A stretch of 64,000 nucleotides of DNA from positions 124,001 through 188,000 of the forward strand of contig JASANG010003204.1 in NCBI GenBank assembly GCA_030248215.1, read 5' to 3'. The translations under genes and the position numbers were made by a program. The stretch is from Enoplolaimus lenunculus. Lineage: Eukaryota > Nematoda > Enoplea > Enoplida > Thoracostomopsidae. Below the pieces are notes generated by a model, which was not told the DNA's origin, did not search any database, and worked only from the letters and a program-made list of their open reading frames with translations. Of this stretch, positions 11,801-23,612 are shown piece by piece (within the stretch, counting starts at the first letter, position 1; every line of letters begins with the position of its first letter).

Positions 11801-14800
11801 CGTCGTTTTTGTGCTCGCTAGGTAACGAAAAAAGTGTGGAAAGTCAGCCTTGAGGAAGGTTTGGAGTGGCGCCTTGGATATGGGCTCCTTTCTCCTGTTG
11901 GAAAACCGCAGCATAGTATATACTCTAAAATAGTAATAGTACATATCTTCAGGTAGAAACAACTTTTCAGTGAAGCGAACTGCCAAATGTAGTACCATTG
12001 GTCATGTATTGATTGCCAATTATTGGCTATAGATGCAAGGGTGCTTGTTTGTTTTCGCCCACTGAAAAAGTTTTTCCCATGCATCATTACTAGTTTAATA
12101 AAATAGGCTTAGGTTAGGCTTAAGCCTAGGTTTGATCATTTAGGTTCGGCGTAGATGCATGACCGTAATATAGTCACTAATGGGAACGACAACTTTTGTC
12201 TTAAATTATCACGATAAGGGGTGAAATAAGCTAGTGCCAGCCGCGTTAATTATAGGAACCTACCCACTCGGTGGCAAAGGAATTGCGAAACATGGAGACT
12301 GGGGAGCGTAGATTTAAGCTCAGGCTTAAGGATTAGACTCACGTTCAGGCTTACGTTTTATTATAGCAGGCAGGCCGTTGCCCGGGCCCAAGTATTGATG
12401 CTAGATGCATTTGCAAATACTAATTTTAGTTAAACTGTGTTAATAATTATAATTGGTCTACGAGTTTTAGTCATCGAAATGCTGTTTTGAGTTTTCAGGT
12501 AACACTCAAGTTTCTCTAACTGCGTTGCTAGCGGCGAACATGGAATCGCGTATGCCGTTTACGATCACATTTACAGATATCAACGATAAATGTTCTGCTT
12601 GGCGTACCATCGAGAAACAAATACTCACATGGACGGGTCCTTCAAGCTCACTGCCGGCGCATTGGATGGCAGACACTGACACGGCGTCGTTTATTGATAT
12701 TTTTCCACGTTCACGGCTAGTATATCTGTCAAGTAAAGCGCCTACGCCGTTGAGAAGCATTGACGAGAATGATGTAAGGTTTGGTTTGGATTTATGAATG
12801 AATGGGTTATGTATAATTAGTCAATGGGTGTAAACGTTTGCCTATTGCTCAACTATGCATAGGTCGTATTATCAATCTGTGTTGGTGATAGATCACGTAT
12901 CTTTTGAATCAACTAGTTACGTATGTACGTTATAATTGAAGCCTTGTGTTTTATCAATGGTGGGGTTTTGTATAGTGGGTATTCTCAAATCTGTTTAGTA
13001 CCTGTCGCTAGTTCGGGTTACGACAGGTAGCTTTTGAACCATTTGTGCAAGCATTATTTTTAAGTACATTCTTGTATTTTATTCACCCTGCTAATTTGGG
13101 GAATCTCACATGAGCTGTTTTTTGCAGTATGATTGTTTCCGAATCTATTATAAACTGGCATGCCAGTGCTGCACTTAGTTGACAGTATGGTCATTAGCTT
13201 TTGGGGTTGGTATGGGCGAGTTAGCAAACGGATATGGCTGTGATTTACTAATGGACATGTTTTGGCGATGTAGGAGACATCCCTTAATTCTTCTCGTGCG
13301 AAATTTAGCTGCCTATGAAACATTTTAGGGCGTGGGCAGGTTGTGCATCATCTGCGTAGGATGAGAGCCTCGTTGTGCTGCAGATCCGGCTGTTTTCAGC
13401 GAAAACTTTTAAATTGCGATATTTAATGATAATATTATTATGTTTACAGTATTCGTTTTTAGATTTATGTGCTCGCTTGCCACGAAAGTCGACAAACAGA
13501 CTATGATTTTGTAAAACCACGAAAACTTGGCATTCGCATGGCTAAATTTCCGTTTGATGAATATGTCAGGTAACCGCAAAATTGTCGCTTTAAAGTCGAG
13601 GCCTATATTTAGACTTATCCAAAGGCTAACGCGGGTGGGTTATCGCTCACCTCTTTCGCAAATTGCTGCACCGTGTACAAATATAAGTTAATGTTACCTG
13701 CCGCTTGAAAATCGACACGAAATTAATTTGTAATCGATATTACATATGCGTTTTTCGACAAAATATACTGTGTTGTACGTCTCTGCACTCTCTTACTTTA
13801 GTGATTTTGTTTGAACTCTGGTCTTCTAATAGCAAATTGTAATAAAGTTATTTTTGTTTGTTTGTGCGTAATAATATTGCAATGCGTTTTAGATTTTGTA
13901 TCCAAGTTGAACTTTGAAATTCATTACAGAAATACGGTAAAACTAAAATATTTGTATCCCGCTTAAACGTAGTAGCGGAGGCAGTCAGGCAGAGGAACAC
14001 CGCGCAGACGCGATTGTTGCGTTCAATACCGTAACTTTGAGCTGGCCTCTCCGCAACTTGAAAATTTCCGCCGGGGGGCGTTTCCTGGGGGCCCCCAGGA
14101 GTTTCCTGGGGGGCAGTTGATTTTGCTGGGGGGGGGCAGTTTTCGTGGGGGCCCCCCAGATGATGTGGGGGGGGTCCTGGGGGGCAGGCTTAAAATTTTG
14201 CAAACCGACTTTTTGGACCATTTTTTTCATTCTAGACCGTGTTTCCAACTCAACGTAAGATTACTCATCACTCAACATGACAAAAATTTCTCGCAAACGG
14301 TAATAACAATAATTTTAACTAATATTACGTATATACTGACAACTTAACCAGAAGTTGAAAGAAGCATAATTATATAAAATATAGATAATCTATAATTGAA
14401 ACTGTGATTAATATATATTTTGTATATTAGTCACAGCTTCAATTTATCATAAGGCTCAGGCGGGTTGAACTTGCTGCTGCAAGGTACTTTCGAATGCTGT
14501 GTGCCCTGAAACGGTCTTTATATAATTGTGCTTTTTCAGTTCATTATTGAATTGTATTAGTTACTACGGGTATTTGTAACGCTATTAAAAATTTTGAGTG
14601 CGCTTAATTATGTCCGTGAATGTAGTAATTTTTAGATGGGGGATACATGCGAAATGTTTATCATTACCAATGTCAGTCTCTTTGATGTTGCGGTATCGTG
14701 AAACAGATTCGTGGCTTGATGCAATATTATCAACGATTCCGCATCGATGGCTCAAAGATTACTCCCAGAATGCCGACAGCGAATTAGATCTTACGCATGA

Positions 14801-14858
14801 GTTAAACAAGATCGAAAATAAGCAACGGTTGCAACGGTTGGTTAGCATTTTTGAATAG
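8815..14858 (+). CDS. TRMT10C-like mitochondrial RNase P subunit 1 / tRNA m1R9 methyltransferase, complete, 6 exons
   Basis: Exons: 8815-9022, 10169-10318, 10904-11098, 12499-12773, 13463-13569 and 14636-14858 (stop TAG). They sum to 1158 nt, 385 residues (human 403), with all intron phases consistent. The start was chosen because MRYVLLLTRKYCRLGKS is basic, lacks acids and looks like a mitochondrial presequence. Exons 1-2 match the helical N-terminal region of human TRMT10C (VFRSVDDRMPSTLTELEW). Exon 3 has the block IVLDCGMLDQ, exon 4 DIFPRSRLVYLSS, exon 5 IYVLACHESRQTDYDFVKPR and exon 6 the SPOUT C-terminal helices (RYRETDSWLDAILSTIPHRW). In other animals this protein, with SDR5C1, methylates position 9 of mitochondrial tRNAs and, with PRORP, cleaves their 5' leaders. 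Introns carry MITE remnants and a G-rich tract. The intron 2 acceptor (TTTCAAG) is weak but fits phase and similarity. Other TRMT10 paralogues are less likely given the presequence. Confidence 0.9.
9215..9645. repeat. GGTGGCA-ended repeat in TRMT10C intron 1
   Basis: Both ends have GGTGGCA-type inverted motifs (near 9223 and the GGTGCCACC at 9631), with inner ATTCGGCAAA and GATTCGG tracts. A similar right end lies at 45680-45695. It is probably a degraded MITE. Confidence 0.45.
9829..10090. mobile_element. Truncated relative of the CAGGGAT hAT element
   Basis: Starts CAGGGATATGCGGTCTCCGT, then TTGGGATTTGGCTGGT as in the element at 7138, and ends in GAGACCGAG-type repeats. The right terminal inverted repeat is missing. 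It lies in TRMT10C intron 1. Confidence 0.6.
11099..12498 (+). other. TRMT10C intron 3 with a degraded MITE
   Basis: Between about 11370 and 11715 there are ACCGGAATCGGATCG and AATCGGAATCGGTACT tracts and a terminal-looking CCGTTTACACCC. This suggests an old relative of the ACCGGAA hAT MITEs. Near 12100-12150 and 12310-12355 are short TTAGGCTTA-type runs. No exon is seen here. Confidence 0.4.
14060..14190 (+). repeat. G-run tract in TRMT10C intron 5
   Basis: At least six runs of five to nine G occur within 130 bases on the plus strand (the coding strand), with units like CCTGGGGGGCAG. Two runs are followed directly by C runs (GGGGGCCCCC), so both quadruplex and hairpin folding are possible in the pre-mRNA. 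Confidence 0.7.
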
Positions 14859-16106
14859 AGAACTTTGTCAAAGTTGCCCGAAATCAGGGTACGCCTAGAG
14901 GTCTATTAATTTTTGCCTCTTGTAGAATTCTTTCGGAGACTCGGGTATAATTTCTGTCTGTGGTTCTGGTTGAATTTTTTCGAAGGTTTCAGCAGTTTCG
15001 GTCGTGAAAGTTCTCTATTTTTATAAACGTTTGTTCCGTGCATTTGTTTGTAAAAAAACTCATTTACAGTGTTTTTGAATGTTACATTTGCCGAAGTTTG
15101 TCACAAAAGGCGGTCAAAATAATTTCTGGACAACACTTTCTGTAGGATATTGTCAAATTTTAGTGATTTTAACTCGATTTTATAACTTTGTTTCGGCTCC
15201 TGCAGGCTTTGCCGATTTTCTCCGGTTCCAGTATTTTTAGCTCCGGCGGCACCCTGCCTGAAGTAAATGTTTGAAGTTGAAAAAACTAGCATTGGTATCG
15301 TTCAATTTTTGGTTTTCATGTTGAAGTATGTACGCGTTGTTATCAGATAATTTTACTGTGATGTTGCTTTTTGTCGCGTAAAGTTTGTGACAGCCGAAGA
15401 GGTGGCAAAGTTATTGTGCAGTTAATGTAATTTTGAAATCGCTAATTTCATTAGTAAGCAATGAAGGTGTCATATAACTTTTGTGATGAAACGTGGCAAA
15501 GCTTTAGTATATTAGATGCTGTTGTAAACAGGTACTGTATTTTCAAAGTTGATACGTCAATAAGCCTAATAAAAAAATTGGTCTAAAGTACAGCTTTCTA
15601 TTAACGTCCGTGAAGAAATGGTCTCCTCATTTTGCTGTGTGTATCGTACCCTACACGTCATTTCTATAACATTTACTCTTAAATGTGTCAGTGTTCATTG
15701 TGTCTGCGGTAGACAAACCGGATGCTATCTTGCAGGTTACAGTAAAAATATTTTGAAAATGAGATAATGTACTTGAAAAATGACTTTGACGACGTCCAGT
15801 TTTGGAGTTTTAATGTATTTCGGCAAAATTCGGCATTTGTATTACAGTTTTTGCGTTTATTGGCATATAATTCTTTATGCAAGTAAAGTTTTTATTTTTG
15901 GCCTTATGCTTCGGATCGAGTGTGCCAGGATTTTACGGTTTATTAAATGAACTCAGTCGCTAAGTGTTGAATAAGATCGTGTCCGTGTCACTGGATTTCT
16001 GTTTCTGGTAAACAGAGGTTTTTGTCATTGAAATACTGGAAATTCCGTTAGTTTTAAGACTTAAAATTAGCTATAAAGCGTATATAGCTTTTTTCGTTAC
16101 AGTTAT
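14859..16106. other. TRMT10C downstream region
   Basis: AT-rich, with no coding segment. An AATAAA at 15568-15573 is a possible polyadenylation signal for TRMT10C, about 0.7 kb beyond the stop. Nothing else is supported. Confidence 0.35.
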
Positions 16107-16293
16107 GGACCAATGTAAAGAACAGGGGTGGAACAGTATTATAAACATATTCTAAAGCCTTAACCTAAGCGTAGGAAAGCATATTTTTAAGTTTAAGCCT
16201 ATTCCTATAAGTCAAGCAAAAATTAGTCTAAAGCTTAAGCTTACTATATCCTAGTACAGCTGAAAAACGTTCCGCCTCTGATTTTACATGGGC
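16107..16293. mobile_element. Family C MITE (GGNCCAATGT ends, TTAGGC-type core)
   Basis: Begins GGACCAATGTAAAGAACAGG and ends in a matching inverted CATGGGC. It is flanked by ACAGTTAT and GCAGTTAT, an 8-bp target duplication with one mismatch. The core has diverged CCTAAGC runs. It lies about 570 bp upstream of the oxidase start. Confidence 0.75.
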
Positions 16294-16864
16294 GCAGTTA
16301 TGTTACAATTTGTTGTTTGAAATGAAACAAAAACTGCAAAATTTATTCAAAATCTAAAAAATTAAGGTGCATACGTTGTTTTTCTTTAAAGTTTTAGAAA
16401 GCCCGGTGAATATTTGCTCGCCTCAATTTTGGCAATTAATTTTCTGTAGTGCAATATTCCTTTCCTTTATTTCAATCACTATTCGTTTTCGTTGTTTTTA
16501 CTTTGTTTAAACCTTAGCCTAGATATTCCTTTATGTATACGCTTTAGCTTTAAAATATTGCCTTTCAATGCAGAAACTTAGACAATGAGCAATACAACAC
16601 AAACCGTGCTCGTGAAGTACATCGTGGGTTTCAAGACTATTGCGAATTTAAAATCTTAGCTTATGCATCATCCATTTTATCTTGCGCCCGTCTTGTTGAA
16701 AATGAAACTTGAAATAGCAAATATTTGGGAGGCATTGCGTAAACGTATTGCAAACTGGCTTTATATCACTGATTTCTTTCCAAGTATTTCGTTTGGTTTT
16801 TCAATTTTCGTAGTATATATTTTAGGAAAATTGGGATCTACAAAAGATATTTGAGAAATCGCTA

Positions 16865-19800
16865 ATGCAACATAATTCTGTGCGAGAATTGGTGTGCGTA
16901 GAAGATTATGAGCGTTGTGCCGCTAAATTGCTGCCAAAGCCTGTGTTGGATTATTATCGAAGCGGATCTGATGACGAAATTACGCTTCGACGCGCTGTTG
17001 AAATATATAAAAGGTAATGTTTTATAGTCTAACTAGTCTTCCGCATGTAACCGGACGCAAAAACCGCAACCAGAGGTAATCAAATTTTGCCGGAACCGGA
17101 AGTGAGCAAAAGCGGATAAAACTATTGTGACATTTGGATAATTTTAGCAAAAAAAACTGCCGATGTGGTTGTACAAAAATACTGCTTTTAAGCTATCGTT
17201 TTAGTAATTTTGTCAATCAAAAATTACAAAATTGCCGCAAAGATACAAGCAAGCTTGTTGATGGGTACAACTTTTATAAAAATACGAAAATGTTCACTAC
17301 CGAATTTGCTGGAGCCTCCGGTAGCAAAATTTGACCACAGCCAGGCTGATTTTCTACCGTAGCCGTGGAAGCAAACCTCTAGTTGTATTCTGATATTGTT
17401 GCGTGCTGAACTCAGTTTTAACTCAAAGGAAATGAGTTTGAATTAAGCCTTAACGGAGCATTCTCTTCTCTAGCCGGGTTTCTCACGTTCAACGCTGGTG
17501 AGCGGAGAAAAATAATGTTTCAAACATCATCGCTAACTATAAGAGTGTGCGCTATACTTTTGATAACGTCCGTCAGCGTATGTGTTACCGTGAGGTATCG
17601 TAGGCGAATTACTCACGTACGATACCGTACGGGGACGGAGGACGCCGCGCGGCAAGTATTGCGCCACCCTAAGCAGGTTGTTTATGGGTCGACGGACTAA
17701 AATGTTGTCTTGCTTTAAATAAAAATAAAGTCAGCCGGTCATATTTGTTTTAACTTTTGGGCTCATGTAAATTTAAGGAGCGTCCAGGTTTCTAGTGGGT
17801 TTATAAAAGTATGTTTAGATTGTAGATTACATTTTTTGCTTAGGCTTAGGCTTAGGCTTAAACTTAGGTTTAGGAACTCATTTTTGCAACGCTTAGACTT
17901 AGGAATACGCTTAATCTACTGTTATGCCCTTAAAAGTAACATTGGCCAACTTTTGTATCCCGCGGATTATCGTTTGTGAAACGATTAAATACTACTTGAT
18001 GCAGCGATCATCAGTTGCGGTGTGGATAGTTTGAAGCTTTTTTAACGCATCGAAAACATTTTCGGCAGGTAGAGGGCGGCGAAAATGTCCATAGAAGAAA
18101 TGCGGCCACGCATGCCCACCGTAGTTGCGGTCGACCATGGTTCCTAGCGTATCGGAACAAAAATCAAATGGTGCCATAAATGTTAGGTCTATATACAATT
18201 TTTTTTAAGATTAATCATACGTCCACGCTTTATGCGCGATGTTTCGCTTAGATCGCTGGGTTTGTCGACGCTTAATAATCAAGGCGGATTTATGTCGTTT
18301 CCGGTTGGGATCGCTGCAACTGCAACACAATGTCTTGCACATCCGGATGGCGAATTGGCAACTGTTAGAGGTATGTACTTGAATTCAAGACAAATTGATG
18401 GTACTTGTTTATTTGCCTTATCCTAGCGAATATTACTCCCTCACACACGAAAACACTGTATTATTTAATGGAATAGGTTCATTCTTACGCTTCCGTGCGT
18501 TTAGCTATCTACGTGAACATTGGGAGTTTGGGGTACTTTTTAACACTACATATCCTTTGTATTACGTATTCCACTGGGCTCTCGTACACTTCCACCCGCT
18601 GTGGCTTAGGGTTTGGAACAAGTGTGTACCTAAGCCCAAGGTTTTACCTAAGCTTAAGGTTTAACTTTAAGTTGGAGGAAATGTACAGCAGCGCTTTTTT
18701 AGTAATGCTCATGTTTACTGTGGAAATTCCAACGATGAATATTGTCTGTTTTAGCCGCTGGTACATTGGATACGATTATGATATGCAGTACTATCTCGTC
18801 TCAGACGTTCGAAGATATTGCACGTGAACGCCCGAGTGTCACTAAATGGTTCCAGTTGTATGTTTGTAAGGTTTGTGTTTTAGTTTATACTTTTTTAATA
18901 ATAAAACATCAGTAGCGTCGGCGTACATCGTATTATCGCGTACATTAAATTGAAATTCTGGAAGCAAAACCAGGTTGTAGCAATTGTTTCGGAACGTTAC
19001 TTTTGTATATAAGGAGTCCAATAAGGGAGGTGTATAGGAGAACCTCAGACTGCCGCTCAACCCTTATTATTCATTTCGGCCCGGTTAAGATTCTGGTTAG
19101 AAACCATTGTAGTTGTTGGTTTGCCAATATACTGTAGGGAAGGAATGGTTAGTTTGGTTGGTTTGTTTGGTCCGAGCGCCTATCAATCCAAATTTATCTG
19201 GACTCCCCTCTCTTAGCGCACTTCAGGTAACTTTTTATTTGATTGTACGGTACCAGAAGCGTATCAACGACTGTCGCCGAACCGGAAATGCCATTATAGT
19301 AGTATTGACAGCGAGAAGTTAAGCATAAGTTTAGTACTAAATGGTAATACAAAGTTTTTTCTTTTATTCAGTTGCCCCACTTGTAAAGCTAAGGTTTAGG
19401 CTTATTCAAAGCGTTACGCTAAAACATAGCTAAGCCTTTTTCAAAAAGTAAACCTACGCCTTTGGTGAAAGTGCACAAGAGCCAATTTTGGTATTGGTCT
19501 CTGTTGCAGAGTCTAATGCCAGGGTGTCCCTTTGAAAGGCGCCATGCGTATCAGTGTTTACAGTGGTTGTTGTTTCAGAATCGCTCATTCACTGAAAAGT
19601 TAGTGAAAGGGGTCGAACGATGTGGATACAAAGCTCTCGTAGTTACGATTGACACTCCGCTAGCTGGTATTAGACGAAATGATGTCAGGAATGGATTTGC
19701 GTTACCACCACACGTCAAGTGAGTCACGTCACTTTCCAATATAACGGGATAGGCATAGCAGGGTGCAACCGGAGGGTGAAATACCGTAGCCGAAGCTGGA

Positions 19801-22124
19801 GTTGTTGAAACTTACAGGAGCTGGACCTGAGCTGAGGGCGAAGAAAACTTAGGTACGTTGTTGAATATGCAAAATTTAGCAATAGGACTAAAGGTTCGAC
19901 GGTAAAATAAAGTTTGAACCACAGTCGATGTCGACTTTGGTTGCTCACAGGTGACCGCGTTTTAGGTGTGATTGGAATGTTTGCGCATCAAGAACAAGAC
20001 AATAGAAATTCGCTATTTTGTATGTAGGTTTGTGTCTGTTAATGCATATTTTGGTTGTACCTATATATTTTTGGTTTCAGGATGGCAAATTTAGGCACGA
20101 TGCCTTACAGTGAAAATGTTCAACCCAAAGGTCCAGGAACAGGGTCTGTATTTGCGAATGTAATTCGATCCCTAATGGATCCATCACTGCAGTGGTCAGA
20201 TATTGCATGGCTCAAACGAGTGACGTCATTGCCTGTGTTAGTCAAAGGCATCCTAACCGGTGATTTAGCTTACATAACAAAAATGACGGCTTTTATACAT
20301 TTCTTGGCCTACGTTACTTTGAAGGCGAGACTATATTTTGTGGTTTGGCTTAGACTTAGGTTTACATTCTTTTGAATGTTTGGTTTTTAGGCGCAGTATT
20401 GCGAACCCAGGGTTTCTCTGTGGGGAATCCATTGTTGACCGTCCATCTCCCATCATAACTACACTTCCGAAAATAACAATTTCAACGGGAGTGACGAACA
20501 GTTAGAGCGGAAGTTGAAAACAAAATTCTACATATCCCAGCAAAGTATGGAACGATTATTGATTAGTAAAAATTATTGTTGCGCTACATATTTTATAAGA
20601 CCGAAAACTTGTAGATGTATCGCGGTCGCTTTGTGCCGGTATAGACAAAGCTTTTTGCAAACGAGCGTAGCCAGTTTGAAGGAGTTTCTGGCATCTATAT
20701 GCCAACGGGTTATTCAAAAGCCTGTACAAGCCTTGATCAAATAGTGAAACAAGAATAAACCGCGATCGAGAAGCCAGATACAATATTAGCATAATTACGA
20801 TACAAATTGTTAATTTTGCCAAGCTCCAGTGGGAGGATTTGATCCCTAATTCACCAGATCCGCGTTTGCTTAGGCCTAGGAATATGCTTAATCTACAGGT
20901 ACGGCTTTAAAAGTAACGTTCGCTCACTTTTTACCCCACATTTATGTAAGCTTGGCCTTGCACAGGACAAGGCGTATCTCTGTGTAAGTGTAAGCTCCAA
21001 CCCAAGCGTTTGATTAAGTCTTTTAATAAATCTAAGCTTAAGTCAAAGGCTATGCTTAACCCTTGACAATAATATGCGTAGATGTGTATAAGAGTCGGAA
21101 ATGGTCTTGATTGGTAAGGGACGGCATTGAAAAAGCGACTAATATATTGGCTGTTATGAAATTGACAAATCATTAACCCTTTATCGCATGAATATTTGCT
21201 ATTTTCCCTGAGACCTACTTTTTTGCTAGGATGCGAACTGCAGTGACTGGAGTGGGAGGCGTATACCATCACCACTCAGCTATAGGAGCTTGACGCTCGA
21301 GCCCGAGGGGGCTCTCACGTCTTGTGGGGATTTAGTACTATGTATATGTGTTGCATTTGTAAAACATTGTGCGATATATATTATTTAACGTATATACACT
21401 GCGCTGAGTTGCCTATGGGCAACTCAATGCGAGAAGGCGTTAATGATGATTCGGTATCTAAAAGTGTTACAAATGAACTTAATTTTCCAGTAGCAAGTAT
21501 GTCTCTACCAATATTCTGTGCTGGTTGAAAGTTTTGGTGGGTTTTTCTACTTTCCATGTCCTGTTTCGTTTCCGGTTTGCGTGAGATGTTTTATTCGTCG
21601 ATGCAGTCGTTCGCTTGCATTGAAAAGTTGTCTCTTACGTATTGGAGATGATACAAAAAAATGGGATTTTTTTTACACGGGAAGCTGATTGTGTCTGAAA
21701 GTAGTCGTGAAGTTACCAGGATGCGACCGGATTCGAAAAAATACCATAGCCGAATATCGATTTTTTGACCCAGCTTGAATAGGGTGTCCGGCTATACACT
21801 GGCCCTTGCGCAGTGAAACACTTGTCATTTGAATAGATTTCCATGTTAATTATAGACCCACTCACTGCGACACAGATAGACAGTGGGTCTTAGCGACTGG
21901 AAGCCTTAAACTTCGTTTTACATGTATTTTTAGGTTCAGGCATAGGTTTAGGCTTTGGCTTACTCTTAGTGGACAAGTTTTTATGATTAACATGGGCGTG
22001 TATCGGCTGCTATAAGCTCAATATTGTTTCAGGTGAAGATGCTGTTCTAGCGCTGAATGCAGGTGTCGATGGCATTATTGTATCGAATCATGGTGCACGA
22101 CAAATTGATACGTGTCCGACTACG
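16865..22124 (+). CDS. Hydroxyacid (glycolate) oxidase, FMN-dependent, 5' six exons; 3' part not found
   Basis: Exons: 16865-17013, 18210-18370, 18755-18870, 19579-19718, 20081-20259 and 22033-22124, 837 nt or 279 codons of about 370 in HAO1. All phases agree. Similarity to human HAO1 is strong and collinear: LLPKPVLDYYRSGSDDE, GIAATATQCLAHPDGELATV, TKWFQLYV, YKALVVTIDTPLAGIRRNDV, WLKRVTSLPVLVKGIL and IIVSNHGARQID. The visible active-site residues of the family are kept: the tyrosine of DYY, the tyrosine of LYV, the lysine of VKG, and the histidine and arginine of NHGAR. The enzyme oxidises 2-hydroxyacids with O2 to give 2-oxoacids and H2O2, usually in peroxisomes. The start ATG precedes RELVCVEDY as in HAO1, but the frame is open upstream to a possible acceptor at 16825, so an upstream coding exon cannot be excluded. 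The DGGVR...GRP exons and the C-terminal peroxisomal signal were not found downstream. Confidence 0.88.
17537..17680. mobile_element. Palindromic GC-rich MITE in oxidase intron 1
   Basis: An imperfect inverted repeat: the left arm has GTGTGCGCTATACTTTTGA and ACGTCCGTC, and the right arm GACGGAGGACGCCGCGCGGC and TATTGCGCCACCCT. Related sequence lies near 10670-10715, 27620-27780 and 27979-28247. Confidence 0.55.
17760..17947. mobile_element. Family B MITE with TTAGGC core
   Basis: 188 bp with inverted ends (GGCTCATGTAAATTTAAGG and CTTAAAAGTAACATTGGCC). It is flanked by an exact 8-bp target duplication, AACTTTTG (17752-17759 and 17948-17955). The core holds a perfect (TTAGGC)3-type run. It lies in oxidase intron 1. 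Confidence 0.9.
18600..18668. repeat. TTAGGC-bearing repeat remnant in oxidase intron 2
   Basis: Contains GTGGCTTAGGG, CCTAAGCCCAAGG and CCTAAGCTTAAGG, the core type of the TTAGGC MITEs. No ends are recognised. The two open frames over it are shadows. Confidence 0.4.
19385..19485. repeat. TTAGGC-bearing repeat remnant in oxidase intron 3
   Basis: An imperfect palindrome: TTGTAAAGCTAAGGTTTAGG on one side and CCTACGCCTTTGGTGAAAGT then GCACAAGAGCC on the other. The end GAAAGTGCACAAGAGCC matches the third TTAGGC family seen at 36405-36545 and 54778-54921. Confidence 0.5.
19757..19800 (+). mobile_element. Left-end fragment of an ACCGGA hAT MITE
   Basis: AGGGTGCAACCGGAGGGTGA matches the terminal repeat of the hAT MITE family (full copies at 27040, 29389, 30539, 31451 and 40061). 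The rest is diverged. It lies in oxidase intron 4. Confidence 0.45.
21180..21325 (-). mobile_element. tRNA-derived SINE (copy 1 of 2)
   Basis: Reading the minus strand, an A box (TAGCTGAGTGG near 21275) is followed by a B-box-like GCAGTTCGCATCC near 21230. A second copy at 57530-57680 shares CCACTCAGCTATAGGAGCT and the flanking CATGAATATTT block, so this is an interspersed family. It lies in oxidase intron 5. Confidence 0.6.
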
Positions 22125-23400
22125 GTACATTGTTTGAATTTCGACTAATTTTAACTTTACTGAAATCTGTATAATTAAAGATGGGAACGCGTTTGATGCG
22201 TATTTTGGGCAACTTTCAAGCATTACCATGTTTACAATATTTTGTAACAAAAATGTCAGGTTTGTTATATACAAGACAATTTACGTACATAGTTTGGTTC
22301 ACTTGCGTCGACTAACTAGTAATTCAGTGGTAACGGATAACGTTTACTGGCTATATTTTAAATGTCAACAAAGTAAAATTGATTATTATAGAACAATAAT
22401 TGTGAACATAATTATTATTTGATAACATAAGCGATTCAAGAATAAATAAAGACCAAAATTGGGATCAGAGTTTTCCTTTATGGTATCAGTTAAAGTCCCG
22501 CTTAATTGTTTAGGGGGATACGTTGTTAATTAGTCCCAAATATTAGCATTATCAAGAGTCGATGATGACTGTTTAGACAAGAGTACGTATGTAACAGTTT
22601 GTGTCAAGAACCAACGTAGCCACTATATTTGTCTGAAAATTTGACGCTCAAAATATTGAACATAGCTAAAATGTTTTTCCAAAAACGACTGCAATTTTTC
22701 GTTTTCTGCTGACTTCAGTATGCCGTTGGCTGTTAGCATCGCCAGTGCGTACAAAATCCTATGCCGGATATGTCATTTTTTGAACCGGATATGCCATTTT
22801 TGGACTGGATATGTCATTTTGGGACTAGGTGTTTAATGAATGGGCGAACATTTTTGAAGAATAATACAAATTCGTTTGGAACATTAGAAGTAGACAAAAG
22901 TGTCGGATATTTCGGAAATTTTGAGGACAAATATCTGAAATACGTATATCTGGTTTTGTATGCGTCTTCAGGCACTGGATACTGTAGCGGATCCAGAAGA
23001 GGAGCGGGTGCGGCGGCGTATTCCCCCCGTCAAAATTTTTTTTGTGATATAATAGTGAGGTCCATGCACGTCTCCGCCCGTGAGAAATTTTTGGACCCGG
23101 CTTTGACTGGATAACGTTTTCATTTCCATGTTAGAAATTTGGTGCCATTCAAAAAAATACGTACGTTGCGTACCCTAATAATTTTGGATATATATGTTTA
23201 TTATATACTGGCAATCTTCTTGATATATGCATATATACATGTATAACTATATATTATATACTGGAAGATAGTGTTGAAGGAGTATAATAAAGCTAATGCC
23301 AGAATAAAATATGACAATTGCTGGCACGGAGATGAAGTGAACTGAACCCTATGCCTGAAAATGTCCTATGTTTATAATGTTGGTTCATTGTAGAAAAAGT
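22125..23400. other. Region after the last oxidase exon seen
   Basis: Searched on the plus strand for the missing oxidase C-terminal exons (DGGVR, GTDV and GRP motifs); none found. It holds a 24-bp triplicate at 22761-22826, a GCGGATCCAGAA block near 22987 shared with 37923 and 56862, and an AT-rich palindromic stretch near 23190-23270. No gene is seen. Confidence 0.5.
22761..22826 (+). repeat. 24-bp tandem triplicate
   Basis: Three diverged units of the type CCGGATATGTCATTTTTGGA. Confidence 0.7.
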
Positions 23401-23419
23401 TCAAAACAATAAATGGCCA

Positions 23420-23612
23420 TGTCGCCCGACAACTCGTCGCTTGACAACTTGTAATTCGAAATTTCATCGACTCGACGAATTTGTCGCCCATCATTATGCG
23501 TAGGCTTCGGTTTAGGATCACAGGTAGGATTGTGCTTAGATTGATTAATAGGCATTTGGATGCTGTTGGATGACAAGATGTCGGACGACGAATTTGTCGT
23601 AGATTCGTAGGT
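23420..23612. repeat. GTCGACGAATTTGTCG-ended repeat with TTAGG core
   Basis: Inverted arms with CGACGAATTTGTCG-type motifs surround a short core with GCTTCGGTTTAGG. Related repeats are at 39985-40590 and 48690-48900. Confidence 0.55.
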
